From NCBI GenBank assembly GCA_025964405.1, contig JAOPYW010000025.1, forward strand, positions 1 through 18,194: a stretch of DNA of 18,194 nucleotides. The letters are read 5' to 3'. This DNA comes from Thermoleophilia bacterium. GTDB taxonomy: Bacteria; Actinomycetota; Thermoleophilia; Gaiellales; SKUG01. The notes beneath the pieces are model-generated. The model had not been told where the DNA came from. It did not search any database and saw nothing but the letters and a program-made list of their open reading frames with translations. The first letter of the stretch is position 1. Every line of letters begins with the position of its first letter. Positions 1 through 6,540 of the stretch are shown piece after piece. The position numbers and the translations under genes are program-made.

Positions 1-376
1 ATGCGCGTCCACCAGCCGCGGCGACCACCTGATAGTCGTCGTGCACCCGCTGGCTCGTCGATTCGTACTCGACACGGTCGGTCTGCCAAGCGCCGTCGTA
101 GCGCTTGACCTCCTGTCGCGTCTCGCAGGCGACGTTGACATCGACCACGGGGCAGAACCTCAGCGCCATGTAGCCCGTGCCGTCGGCTGCGATGTCGAGG
201 TTGTCGCCCGCAGCGGTGCCGCCGTACGGCTGGTCGTCGATGCTGGTCGACCATTGCCCGATCGATGCCCAAGAACCTGCGTTCGCGGTCGTGGGTGAGG
301 CAACGCCCGCGACCACGGCGAGGATGAGGAGCGGGATGACGCGGTTCGTGAGACGAGGCATGACCCATTTTGACAT
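1..376 (-). CDS. Small exported protein, partial (C-terminus beyond window)
   Basis: The reading frame is open from an ATG at 376 to the window edge, giving about 125 residues. The N-terminus has a basic start, a hydrophobic core (IPLLILAVVAGVA) and a likely signal-peptidase site after TANA, so the product is probably exported. The mature part is polar, rich in Gly, Asp and Tyr, and has two cysteines about ten residues apart (FCPVV...ACE) that could form a disulfide. I chose 376 over the in-frame ATG at 361 because an AGGA lies about 12 nt upstream. The 361 start would give the same mature protein. I do not recognise a family. It is divergent from the 563-1084 gene. Export is well supported; function is unknown. 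Confidence 0.6.
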   Translation of the reverse strand, partial: MSKWVMPRLTNRVIPLLILAVVAGVASPTTANAGSWASIGQWSTSIDDQPYGGTAAGDNLDIAADGTGYMALRFCPVVDVNVACETRQEVKRYDGAWQTDRVEYESTSQRVHDDYQVVAAAGGRA

Positions 377-520
377 ACGTTCGCTCGATCCTGCGTTGGT
401 CCGAAAAGAGTGTCGTCACGGGGTTGGGTAGTGGCGCGCTGGGGTTGGTGACGTGTACGGAACCGGCGTAATCCCACCGTGCGTCCAGACTGGTACATCC
501 GCGAGGACGTGCACCTCTGC

Positions 521-529
521 TGGTAGGGT
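521..529 (+). promoter_or_regulatory. Candidate extended -10 promoter for the 563-1084 gene
   Basis: TGG followed directly by TAGGGT (524-529) matches the TGn-extended -10 pattern. It lies 33 nt before the ATG at 563. I see no convincing -35 hexamer 16-18 nt upstream. The position in a divergent intergenic region supports it, but it rests on one motif. Confidence 0.35.
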
Positions 530-562
530 CGTTCGGCAACCACACGACAAGGACGTCCCAGA

Positions 563-1084
563 ATGCACATCTCCGCTCCTACGCAGTCTTCCGCAGCCGC
601 ACCCACGACTTGGGGCGCCATTGAATTCGGGACGATCACCGGCTCGGTCATCACAGGCTCCAAGAGCACCGTGGAGCGGGGCGTAAGCCTCCATGCCGCT
701 GCCGCGATCAAGGGCCGCGACCAATTCGTCGGCCTCGGCAACGTCAGCTTCCAGGATGCAGTGAAGGCCGCGTACGCCTTCGGCACGGAGGCGATCGGTG
801 AGCGCCTCGGTGGCGGCGTGTTCACGGGGTCCAAGATCACGGTGCGCCCCGCGGTCGCCGTGCTCCAGGCTGCTGACGGCGCGTACTTCGCAACGCTCCT
901 CGCGCGGGCTGAGAACGACAAGTCGAACTTCTTCGCGCCGGGCCTGAAGGTGGGCCCCTCGAAGATCCAGTGGTCGAACGTGAAGGCGACATCCGACGCG
1001 CTCAAGGCGATCATCGGCGCGGAGAAGTACTACGACCTCACCGGCCCGACGACGAAGTTCGTCAAGCTCCCCGTCGGCGTCTGA
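563..1084 (+). CDS. Hypothetical 173-aa protein with internal repeat
   Basis: The product has 173 residues and no signal peptide or membrane segment. An AAGGA at 549-553 with a 9-nt spacer supports the ATG at 563. I do not recognise the family. The N-terminal 15 residues are Ser/Ala/Thr-rich and probably disordered. Residues 27-51 and 84-108 resemble each other: both carry G-x-V-x-TGSK-x-TV, then V, L and AA at matching positions, suggesting an internally duplicated beta-rich unit. The C-terminal third (SNFFAPGLKVGP, then IQWSNVKATSDALKAIIG) looks like a strand-plus-helix module. The gene stands alone: divergent from the exported protein, and closed by the hairpin terminator at 1134-1162. Consistent high GC3 and the RBS make it a real gene. 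Its function cannot be stated. Confidence 0.7.
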   Translation: MHISAPTQSSAAAPTTWGAIEFGTITGSVITGSKSTVERGVSLHAAAAIKGRDQFVGLGNVSFQDAVKAAYAFGTEAIGERLGGGVFTGSKITVRPAVAVLQAADGAYFATLLARAENDKSNFFAPGLKVGPSKIQWSNVKATSDALKAIIGAEKYYDLTGPTTKFVKLPVGV

Positions 1085-1133
1085 CGACCTCGACCTGCCG
1101 AAGGGCGTGCGCGACCACGCATGGTGAAGATCG

Positions 1134-1162
1134 AACGGGAGACCACGTGTGGTCTCCCGTTT
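1134..1162. terminator. Bidirectional hairpin terminator
   Basis: AACGGGAGACCAC, GT, GTGGTCTCCCGTT form a perfect 13-base inverted repeat (in practice a 12-bp stem with a 4-nt loop). TTT follows on the plus strand. It lies between the convergent 563-1084 gene and tRNA-Arg, so it can serve both transcripts. Confidence 0.85.
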
Positions 1163-1169
1163 CGAGTCA

Positions 1170-1243
1170 CGCGCCCGGAAGGATTCGAACCTCCGACACC
1201 CAGGTTCGAAGCCTGGTGCTCTATCCAGCTGAGCTACGGGCGC
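1170..1243 (-). tRNA. tRNA-Arg (anticodon UCG)
   Basis: Read on the minus strand, the complete cloverleaf is visible. The acceptor GCGCCCG pairs with CGGGCGC, the D-stem is GCTC/GAGC, and the anticodon stem is CCAGG/CCTGG with loop CTTCGAA (anticodon TCG). The T-arm has GGTTCGAATCC and the discriminator is G. The 3' CCA is not encoded. A TATCCT at 1257-1262 (minus strand) is in the right place for a -10 box. Confidence 0.96.
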
Positions 1244-1285
1244 AGACAGCCGCCTCAGGATATCAGGTGGCGCTGGCGGTGGAAG

Positions 1286-1528
1286 TCATGCGTTCGCTGC
1301 GACGCTCGGCGACGCATCGGCCGGCTGACCGGCGTGCGCTTGGGTGCTCGCCGGCACTGCCACGAACAGGGTGCCGAGCAGCAGCACCAGCAGGAGCTTC
1401 GCTGTGCGGATCGACTTCGCCGACGGAGCTGCAACCTGTGTGACCACGAACTGGGCCTCGAGCCCCTGCAGGTCGGTGTGTGACCGGGTGGCAGGCGGTT
1501 CGACGGAGCGGGCGGCGAGCTCGAGCAT
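1286..1528 (-). CDS. Small membrane-anchored or exported hypothetical protein (80 aa)
   Basis: The product has 80 residues: about 43 polar residues, then a hydrophobic stretch AKLLLVLLLGTLFVAVPAS (about 43-61), then a short Ala-rich tail with a possible cleavage motif (AHA). This could be a single-pass membrane protein with the N-terminus inside, or an unusually long signal sequence. A GAAGG about 7 nt upstream supports the ATG at 1528, and a good -35/-10 promoter lies just before it (1561-1590). No family is recognised. The alternative frame at 1263-1535 lacks these properties. The promoter suggests it is transcribed separately from NDH-2. Confidence 0.6.
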   Translation of the reverse strand: MLELAARSVEPPATRSHTDLQGLEAQFVVTQVAAPSAKSIRTAKLLLVLLLGTLFVAVPASTQAHAGQPADASPSVAANA

Positions 1529-1560
1529 GGGGCACCTTCGGCGGGAGGGCGGTACGGGTC

Positions 1561-1590
1561 TACCTAACCACCCTTTTTGCAGATCGTCAA
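1561..1590 (-). promoter_or_regulatory. Sigma70-type promoter for the 80-aa gene
   Basis: On the minus strand TTGACG (complement of 1585-1590) and TAGGTA (complement of 1561-1566) are separated by 18 nt. The predicted transcript starts about 25 nt before the ATG at 1528, leaving room for the GAAGG ribosome-binding site. Confidence 0.6.
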
Positions 1591-1641
1591 TAGCTTATGG
1601 ACGAGCTTGCAAAGATGAAACGTGCCATTCCCGACCCTTCG

Positions 1642-2922
1642 TCAGGAAGCCGCACGATCGGCCTCGACATTGGCCGGCTTCGTGTCGGTGATGATGCGCT
1701 CGCCACGACCGCCCGCGATGAAGGCGCTCGACCACCGCACGACCACCAGCACGCGATTCGCGAAGCCGATGATGTACATGAGGTGCACGAACAGCCACGC
1801 GAGCCACGCGATCGTACCGGAGAGCTTGAGCTTGCCGATGTGCGCAACCGCGCGCCGACGGCCGATCGTCGCCATGCTGCCCCGATTGCGATACCGGAAG
1901 GCCCGCGGCGCGCCGGTGCGCCGCTCGAATGCGTCGATCGACTTCGCCGTCCAGACGCCCTGCTGCATTGCCACGGGTGCGACACCCGGCAGGCCCGTCG
2001 CTGCAAGGTCGCCGATGATGCGGATCTCCGGGTGCCCCGCGAGCGAGAAGTCGTCCTCGACCGGGATGCGACCGCCCCGTTCGGCCGCAACGCCCACGGC
2101 CTGCGCCAGCGTCGCGCCCAGGGGGGAGCCCTGCACACCCGCCGCCCAGACGATGGTGCCGGCGTCGTAGCGATGTTCGCCGGCCGTCACCCCACGCTCG
2201 TCGACGTCGGTGACGAGCTCGCCGAGGCGAACCTCCACGCCCATGTCCTCGAGCTGCCTCAGCGCGCGTCCCGAGAGCTTGGGGTCGAACCCCGGAATCA
2301 CGATCGGCGCCGCATCGAGCAGCACCGTACGCGTGTCGGCCGGGTCGAAGCGACGGTATTCGCGACGCAACGTGCGGCGCGCGATCTCGACGATCTGGCC
2401 GGCGAGCTCGACTCCGGTCGGGCCGGCGCCGATCACGACGAACGTCAACAGGCGACGGCGCTCGTCGGCATCCTTGGCCAGGTTGGCGAGCTCGAAGGCG
2501 TTGAAGATGCGATGCCGCAGCTCGAGTGCATCTGCCGCGGTCTTGAGGCCGGGAGCATGCGCCTCCCACTGGTCGTTGCCGAAGTAGGAGTGTCGCGCGC
2601 CGGCCGCCACCACGAGGTGGTCGTAGGGCACCTTGAGCGGTGACCCGTCGACGGCCGTGCCGTACACGTAGCGCTTGTCGACGTCGAAATCCTCGACCTC
2701 GCCGAGCACGACCTGCGCGTTCGGCTGCTTGCGCAGGGCCCACCGCAGGGGAGCTGAGATCTCGCCCGGCGACAGGCTGCCCGTCGCGACCTGGTAGAGC
2801 AGCGGCTGGAAGCAGTGGTGGTTCGCGCGGTCGATGAGCGTCACCCGCACCGGCGACTTGGCCAGGCCCCGCACGACGCGCAGGCCTGCGAACCCTCCAC
2901 CGATGACGACCACTTCCTGCAT
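1642..2922 (-). CDS. ndh: Type II NADH dehydrogenase (NDH-2)
   Basis: The 426-residue product is a two-dinucleotide-binding-domain flavoprotein of the NDH-2 family. This enzyme oxidises NADH and reduces membrane quinone without pumping protons. The first Rossmann motif is IGGGFAG (7-13, FAD), followed by the family-typical HHCFQPLLYQVATG (35-48). The second Rossmann motif is IGAGPTGVELAG (164-175, NADH). GDL (304-306) contacts FAD, and AMQQG (318-322) matches the quinone-side signature. The C-terminus has a hydrophobic or amphipathic segment (about 370-397) typical of NDH-2 membrane attachment. A GGGAG about 7 nt upstream supports the ATG at 2922. It is divergent from ferritin. Length and motifs are normal. 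A broader label would be FAD-dependent pyridine nucleotide-disulfide oxidoreductase. Confidence 0.93.
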   Translation of the reverse strand: MQEVVVIGGGFAGLRVVRGLAKSPVRVTLIDRANHHCFQPLLYQVATGSLSPGEISAPLRWALRKQPNAQVVLGEVEDFDVDKRYVYGTAVDGSPLKVPYDHLVVAAGARHSYFGNDQWEAHAPGLKTAADALELRHRIFNAFELANLAKDADERRRLLTFVVIGAGPTGVELAGQIVEIARRTLRREYRRFDPADTRTVLLDAAPIVIPGFDPKLSGRALRQLEDMGVEVRLGELVTDVDERGVTAGEHRYDAGTIVWAAGVQGSPLGATLAQAVGVAAERGGRIPVEDDFSLAGHPEIRIIGDLAATGLPGVAPVAMQQGVWTAKSIDAFERRTGAPRAFRYRNRGSMATIGRRRAVAHIGKLKLSGTIAWLAWLFVHLMYIIGFANRVLVVVRWSSAFIAGGRGERIITDTKPANVEADRAAS

Positions 2923-3083
2923 GTACTGCTCCCGTTCTGGTTCCCATGAGTGTGCCAGACCGTTCGAGAAGCAGCGGTGAGCGCCTGCTCCAATGCGCCA
3001 TCCGGGAGTGCGGGTAGTAGTCTCGCGCCAACGACGCGTGCCCTCGCGCTGCGTCCACAGTTCCCCCGAAGCAGGAGTACCAC

Positions 3084-3581
3084 GTGCACGAAGACGTCCG
3101 TCGCAAGCTCGAGGAGCAGGTCGGCAACGAGTTCCACGCCTCGTTCACCTACCTGTCGATGGCCGGCTACTTCGAGGCGGAGAACCTGCCGGGCTTCGCG
3201 CGCTGGATGCGCACGCAGAGCGAGGAGGAGACCGAGCACGCGCTCAAGCTGTTCGACTTCCTCGTCGACCGCGGCATCGCGCCGGAGCTGAGTGCGCTAC
3301 CGAAGCCGCACCACGCGTTCGAGGGGCCCGTCGCCGCGTTCGCTGCGGCGTTCGCGCACGAGCAGGGCGTGACGAAGCAGATCCACGCGCTGTACGAGGT
3401 CGCGCTCGAGAAGAAGGACTACTCGGCGCAGGTGCTGCTGCAGTGGTTCATCTCCGAGCAGCTGGAGGAGGAGAAGCTCACGGGTGGCATCCTCGAGCGC
3501 CTCAAGATGAGCGAGGGCTCCAAGTCGGCCCTGCTCATCCTCGACAACGAACTCGGCTCACGCACCGAGGGCGGCGAATAG
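3084..3581 (+). CDS. ftnA: Ferritin, non-heme, FtnA-like
   Basis: The product has 165 residues, a normal bacterial ferritin length, and forms a four-helix bundle that oxidises Fe(II) and stores it as a mineral core in a 24-mer. The ferroxidase ligands are visible: E16 (NEFHASFTYL), E49 and H52 (EEETEHALKLFDF), E93, and the fourth-helix cluster FISEQLEEE (122-130, with E125, Q126, E128-E130). No haem-ligating Met pattern typical of bacterioferritin is obvious. The GTG start at 3084 is chosen because AGGAG (3073-3077) lies 6 nt upstream. It is divergent from NDH-2. No clear iron box was found upstream, so regulation is not resolved. The name ftnA is by family resemblance. Confidence 0.95.
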   Translation: MHEDVRRKLEEQVGNEFHASFTYLSMAGYFEAENLPGFARWMRTQSEEETEHALKLFDFLVDRGIAPELSALPKPHHAFEGPVAAFAAAFAHEQGVTKQIHALYEVALEKKDYSAQVLLQWFISEQLEEEKLTGGILERLKMSEGSKSALLILDNELGSRTEGGE

Positions 3582-3608
3582 CTGCCCCGTGTTGACGGCT
3601 CTGGTGCG

Positions 3609-4190
3609 TCAGTGGGCGGTCGGCGCCGTGAACGGGGCCGACAGGAGCGGCGCCTCGGTCGCGGCGGCGATCACGGCGCGGGCGCTGTCGAGCGCCTGCT
3701 GCAGGGGTGCGGGCACCGCGTCTGTCGCGAACGTGCCGCTCTGGCGCGTTCCGCCCGCGACGTAGTAGGAGAACGTCACGGTGTCGACGGAGTCGGCCTT
3801 GGGCTCGCCTGCGGGTGCCGCGTCGAGGATCGAGTGGAGGAGGTCGGAGCCGCGCAGTGCGTCGGCGATCTTCGTGAGGTCGGTACCGACCTGGGAGCCG
3901 CGCTGGGCGGGGTAGTACTCGCCGCCGGCCGAAGCAACCTTGACGGGCCCGACCTTGGTCGTCGAGCCGATGCCGGCGGTGTAGTCGCCCGTCGTCGCCG
4001 TCACGTTGAAGTCGGCGACGACCTTGCCGTTGCGCGTGCCGGTCTGCGAGAAGGTGACCGACGCTCCTTCGGGCAGTTCAGACGCCGTGAAGTGGCCCGT
4101 GGTGCGACCGATCGGCAGCGACGCGACCTTCGTGCGGTCGGTGATCGAGACGTCGAAGGTGATCGGTGAGGTGCGCGCGGAAGTGATCAT
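3609..4190 (-). CDS. Hypothetical protein, last gene of the protease-kinase operon
   Basis: The product has about 193 residues from the ATG at 4190. An upstream in-frame ATG at 4226 exists, but the 12 extra codons have low GC3 unlike the rest, so I prefer 4190. No strong SD is seen at either. No signal peptide or membrane segment is present. The N-terminal half looks beta-rich (TFDVSITDRT, ASVTFSQTGT, VVADFNVTATTG). The C-terminal half is a helix, then DTVTFSYYVAGG and a strand, then a helix beginning VPAPLQQALD. That last layout loosely recalls emfourin-type protease inhibitors, a weak inference from pattern only. It follows the histidine kinase on the same strand with an 88-nt gap and is convergent with ferritin. 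Its function is unknown. Confidence 0.6.
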   Translation of the reverse strand: MITSARTSPITFDVSITDRTKVASLPIGRTTGHFTASELPEGASVTFSQTGTRNGKVVADFNVTATTGDYTAGIGSTTKVGPVKVASAGGEYYPAQRGSQVGTDLTKIADALRGSDLLHSILDAAPAGEPKADSVDTVTFSYYVAGGTRQSGTFATDAVPAPLQQALDSARAVIAAATEAPLLSAPFTAPTAH

Positions 4191-4278
4191 GGGGCAATCA
4201 TCACGAGGCCGTACCGTAATGACCATGCGTGGCCGTCGGCGGCGGCCGTGTGTGGCAGCGCCGCGGCCCGGGCGGGCC

Positions 4279-6540
4279 TCAGGCCTCGCCCATGCCGAGG
4301 TCGAACGACGTCAGCGCCGAAGGTCCGTCGAGGGGCGCGTCGTCGCGACGCCGCCGCGGGGCCTGGCCGATGGCGGCGACGGCCGGGATGGTGATGCGGA
4401 AGATCGTGCCGTGCCCTACCTCGCTGCTGACGTCGATCGAACCGTGCATCGCTTCCATGAGCCGCCGACAGATGTAGAGGCCGAGCCCAGCACCGCCGCC
4501 GGTGCGGGTGACGCTGTCGGCCGTCACGTAGAAGCGGTCGAAGATGTGGCGCTGGTCGCTGGCGGGGATGCCGGGGCCGCGATCCTCGATCTCGATGACC
4601 ACCTTGTCGACGGTGTCGCCGTAATCGACGCGGAGCTGCACGGGCGTATCGACGCCGCCGTGCTTGACCGCGTTGTCGAGGAGGTTGGTGACGACCTGTG
4701 TCAGGCGGTCGGAGTCTGCTGACACGACGATGCCGAGGTCGGCGCCGGTCATCTCCACCTCGGCCTGCGGGCGGGCGGCCTCGAACACGGTGAGGGCGCG
4801 GCGCAGGCTCGAATCGATGTCGACCGGACCGGTCTCGACGACGAGCGGGCGTCCCGATTCGATGAGGCTCATGTCGAGCAGGTCGCCGATCATCCGTTCG
4901 AGGCGGTCGGCCTGCTCGCCCATGATCTGCAGGAACATGCGTACCTGCGCCTCGCCGAGCTCGATGTCGTCGCGACGCATCGTCTCGAGGAATCCCTTGA
5001 TCGCCGTGAGCGGCGTGCGCAGCTCGTGGCTGACGGTCGCGACGAAGTCATCCTTGAGGCGCTCGGTCTCCTGCTCGCTCGTCACGTCGCGCACGACGAC
5101 CACCCAGGCGGGCGACTCGCCGCGCGGATCGTCGTCGCCCGCATCTGACCCCGGTGCGGCAATCGGTGCGTAGGAGGCGCGCACGTGGCGGCGCTCGCCC
5201 TCCGACGTCGAGAGCACGGCCTCGAGCATGCCGCTACCGCCGTTGTCGGCGATGCCCGCCAGCTGGGGCGAGAGGAGCGAGATCGGGGAAGCGTCGACCG
5301 TGCTCAGCTCGAAGCCCGACATGCGCTGCATCGCGGGGTTCCACCCACGCACGCGGCCGTGACGGTCGAGCACGAACATGCCCTCGCTCGAGTGCTCGAA
5401 GACCTGGGTGATCGTGTGCTGCTGACGTGCCGACTCGCTGGCGAGCAGCGTGTTGTCGAGCGCCGACGACGCCTGGTGCGCCAACATCTCGAGGAGCGTG
5501 CGGTCGCGGCGTGCGAAACCCCGCGAGCCGCTGTGCTGGTCGCGCGGCAACCAGACCGACAGCGTGCCGAGGCGTCCGCGGTTGCCTGCCAGCGAGACCG
5601 AGAACGAGACGCGGCTCGACACGTCGACCTCGCGGTCGCCCGCCTCGATCGTGTCGGAGCGCACGTTGCCGGCGTCGTCGCGTTCGGCGCGCCAGCGTCG
5701 CTCGTGCCCGACCAGGCTGACCTCGGCGCCGACCGCGTTCATCAGTTCGCGCGCGTGCTCGGCGACCTGCCGTGCGACCTGCTCGATCGAGATCTCCGAA
5801 GCGAGGGTGCCGACGGCGATGCCGAGGTCGCGGAGGCGCTGTTCGTCGCGGGCGCGGTCGGCGTGCACGCGCCATGCGCCGTGGAGCATCGCGAGCGGGA
5901 CGAGCCCGAGGAGCAGCACTGCAGGCGCCTCGGCAGCGGGGAGCACCACGAGCATGCCGATGGAGGCGTTCGCGACCCACATGCCGAGCTTGAGCGTCAG
6001 CTCCTCACGGAGTACACGCCGGATCGGCGTGCCCGAGGCGAGGCGGATCACGCCCGCGACGAGGAGCTGGTTGCACACGAACATCGCGGCCAGGCCGCAC
6101 GCAGCCGCGAACAGCTCCCGTGCACCGAAACCGGGGGCCGATGCGCCGGCGATCGCGATCGTCACCGCGTAGGCCGCAGCAACCGACAACACCAGCTGTG
6201 CGACGTTGAAGAGTGACTTGAGGAACTCGGCGCGGATCGCGACGTGGGCCAGCGTGACGCCCACGACCACGGCGATGAGGCCCACCGCGGGATCGGCGAG
6301 CAGCACGAGTGGGATGACCACCGCTTCCTCGACGCTGACCAGCTCCACCTGCGACCCGCGCGGGAATGGAACCGGCAGCAGCTGCACGAGCAGGAAGGCG
6401 AGGCTGAAGCCCGCGATCATCGCGAGGTCACCCACCGCGGGCAGGTCGACGAAGGCGACCGCTCCCGTGACGCAGGAGGCGGCGAGCAGCGCGATCATCG
6501 ACACGTATGCGCGTGTCAGCCCCATCGACTGGCCCACCAT
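4279..6540 (-). CDS. Orphan membrane sensor histidine kinase (TM-GAF-PAS-HisKA-HATPase)
   Basis: The product has 753 residues. Residues about 10-220 form some six to seven hydrophobic segments (a MASE-like membrane sensor). A GAF-like region (about 240-368) and a PAS domain (about 374-490, ending VVVVRDVTSEQ) follow. Then come HisKA with phospho-acceptor H505 (VSHELRTPLTAIKGF) and an ATPase domain with the N box (VVTNLLDNAVKHGG), G1 (EDRGPGIP), F box (IFDRF) and G2 (GGGAGLGLYI). It should autophosphorylate and pass phosphate to a response regulator, but none is encoded in the window. The ATG at 6540 overlaps the protease gene by 25 nt (the alternative ATG at 6525 overlaps by 10 nt). Either way, translational coupling to the protease is likely. 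Confidence 0.93.
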   Translation of the reverse strand: MVGQSMGLTRAYVSMIALLAASCVTGAVAFVDLPAVGDLAMIAGFSLAFLLVQLLPVPFPRGSQVELVSVEEAVVIPLVLLADPAVGLIAVVVGVTLAHVAIRAEFLKSLFNVAQLVLSVAAAYAVTIAIAGASAPGFGARELFAAACGLAAMFVCNQLLVAGVIRLASGTPIRRVLREELTLKLGMWVANASIGMLVVLPAAEAPAVLLLGLVPLAMLHGAWRVHADRARDEQRLRDLGIAVGTLASEISIEQVARQVAEHARELMNAVGAEVSLVGHERRWRAERDDAGNVRSDTIEAGDREVDVSSRVSFSVSLAGNRGRLGTLSVWLPRDQHSGSRGFARRDRTLLEMLAHQASSALDNTLLASESARQQHTITQVFEHSSEGMFVLDRHGRVRGWNPAMQRMSGFELSTVDASPISLLSPQLAGIADNGGSGMLEAVLSTSEGERRHVRASYAPIAAPGSDAGDDDPRGESPAWVVVVRDVTSEQETERLKDDFVATVSHELRTPLTAIKGFLETMRRDDIELGEAQVRMFLQIMGEQADRLERMIGDLLDMSLIESGRPLVVETGPVDIDSSLRRALTVFEAARPQAEVEMTGADLGIVVSADSDRLTQVVTNLLDNAVKHGGVDTPVQLRVDYGDTVDKVVIEIEDRGPGIPASDQRHIFDRFYVTADSVTRTGGGAGLGLYICRRLMEAMHGSIDVSSEVGHGTIFRITIPAVAAIGQAPRRRRDDAPLDGPSALTSFDLGMGEA

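Noticed and set aside
1121..1483. Plus-strand frame with RPEGFEPPTPRFEAWCSIQLSYG
   Set aside because: It is an antisense reading of tRNA-Arg (1170-1243), a frequent annotation artefact, and conflicts with the 80-aa minus-strand gene.
2923..3083. Iron-regulator (DtxR/IdeR-type) box between NDH-2 and ferritin
   Set aside because: I looked for a TTAGG...CCTAA-like palindrome and saw none.
1595..3148. 517-aa minus-strand frame overlapping NDH-2
   Set aside because: It is an Arg-rich frame-shifted reading of the NDH-2 gene without motifs.
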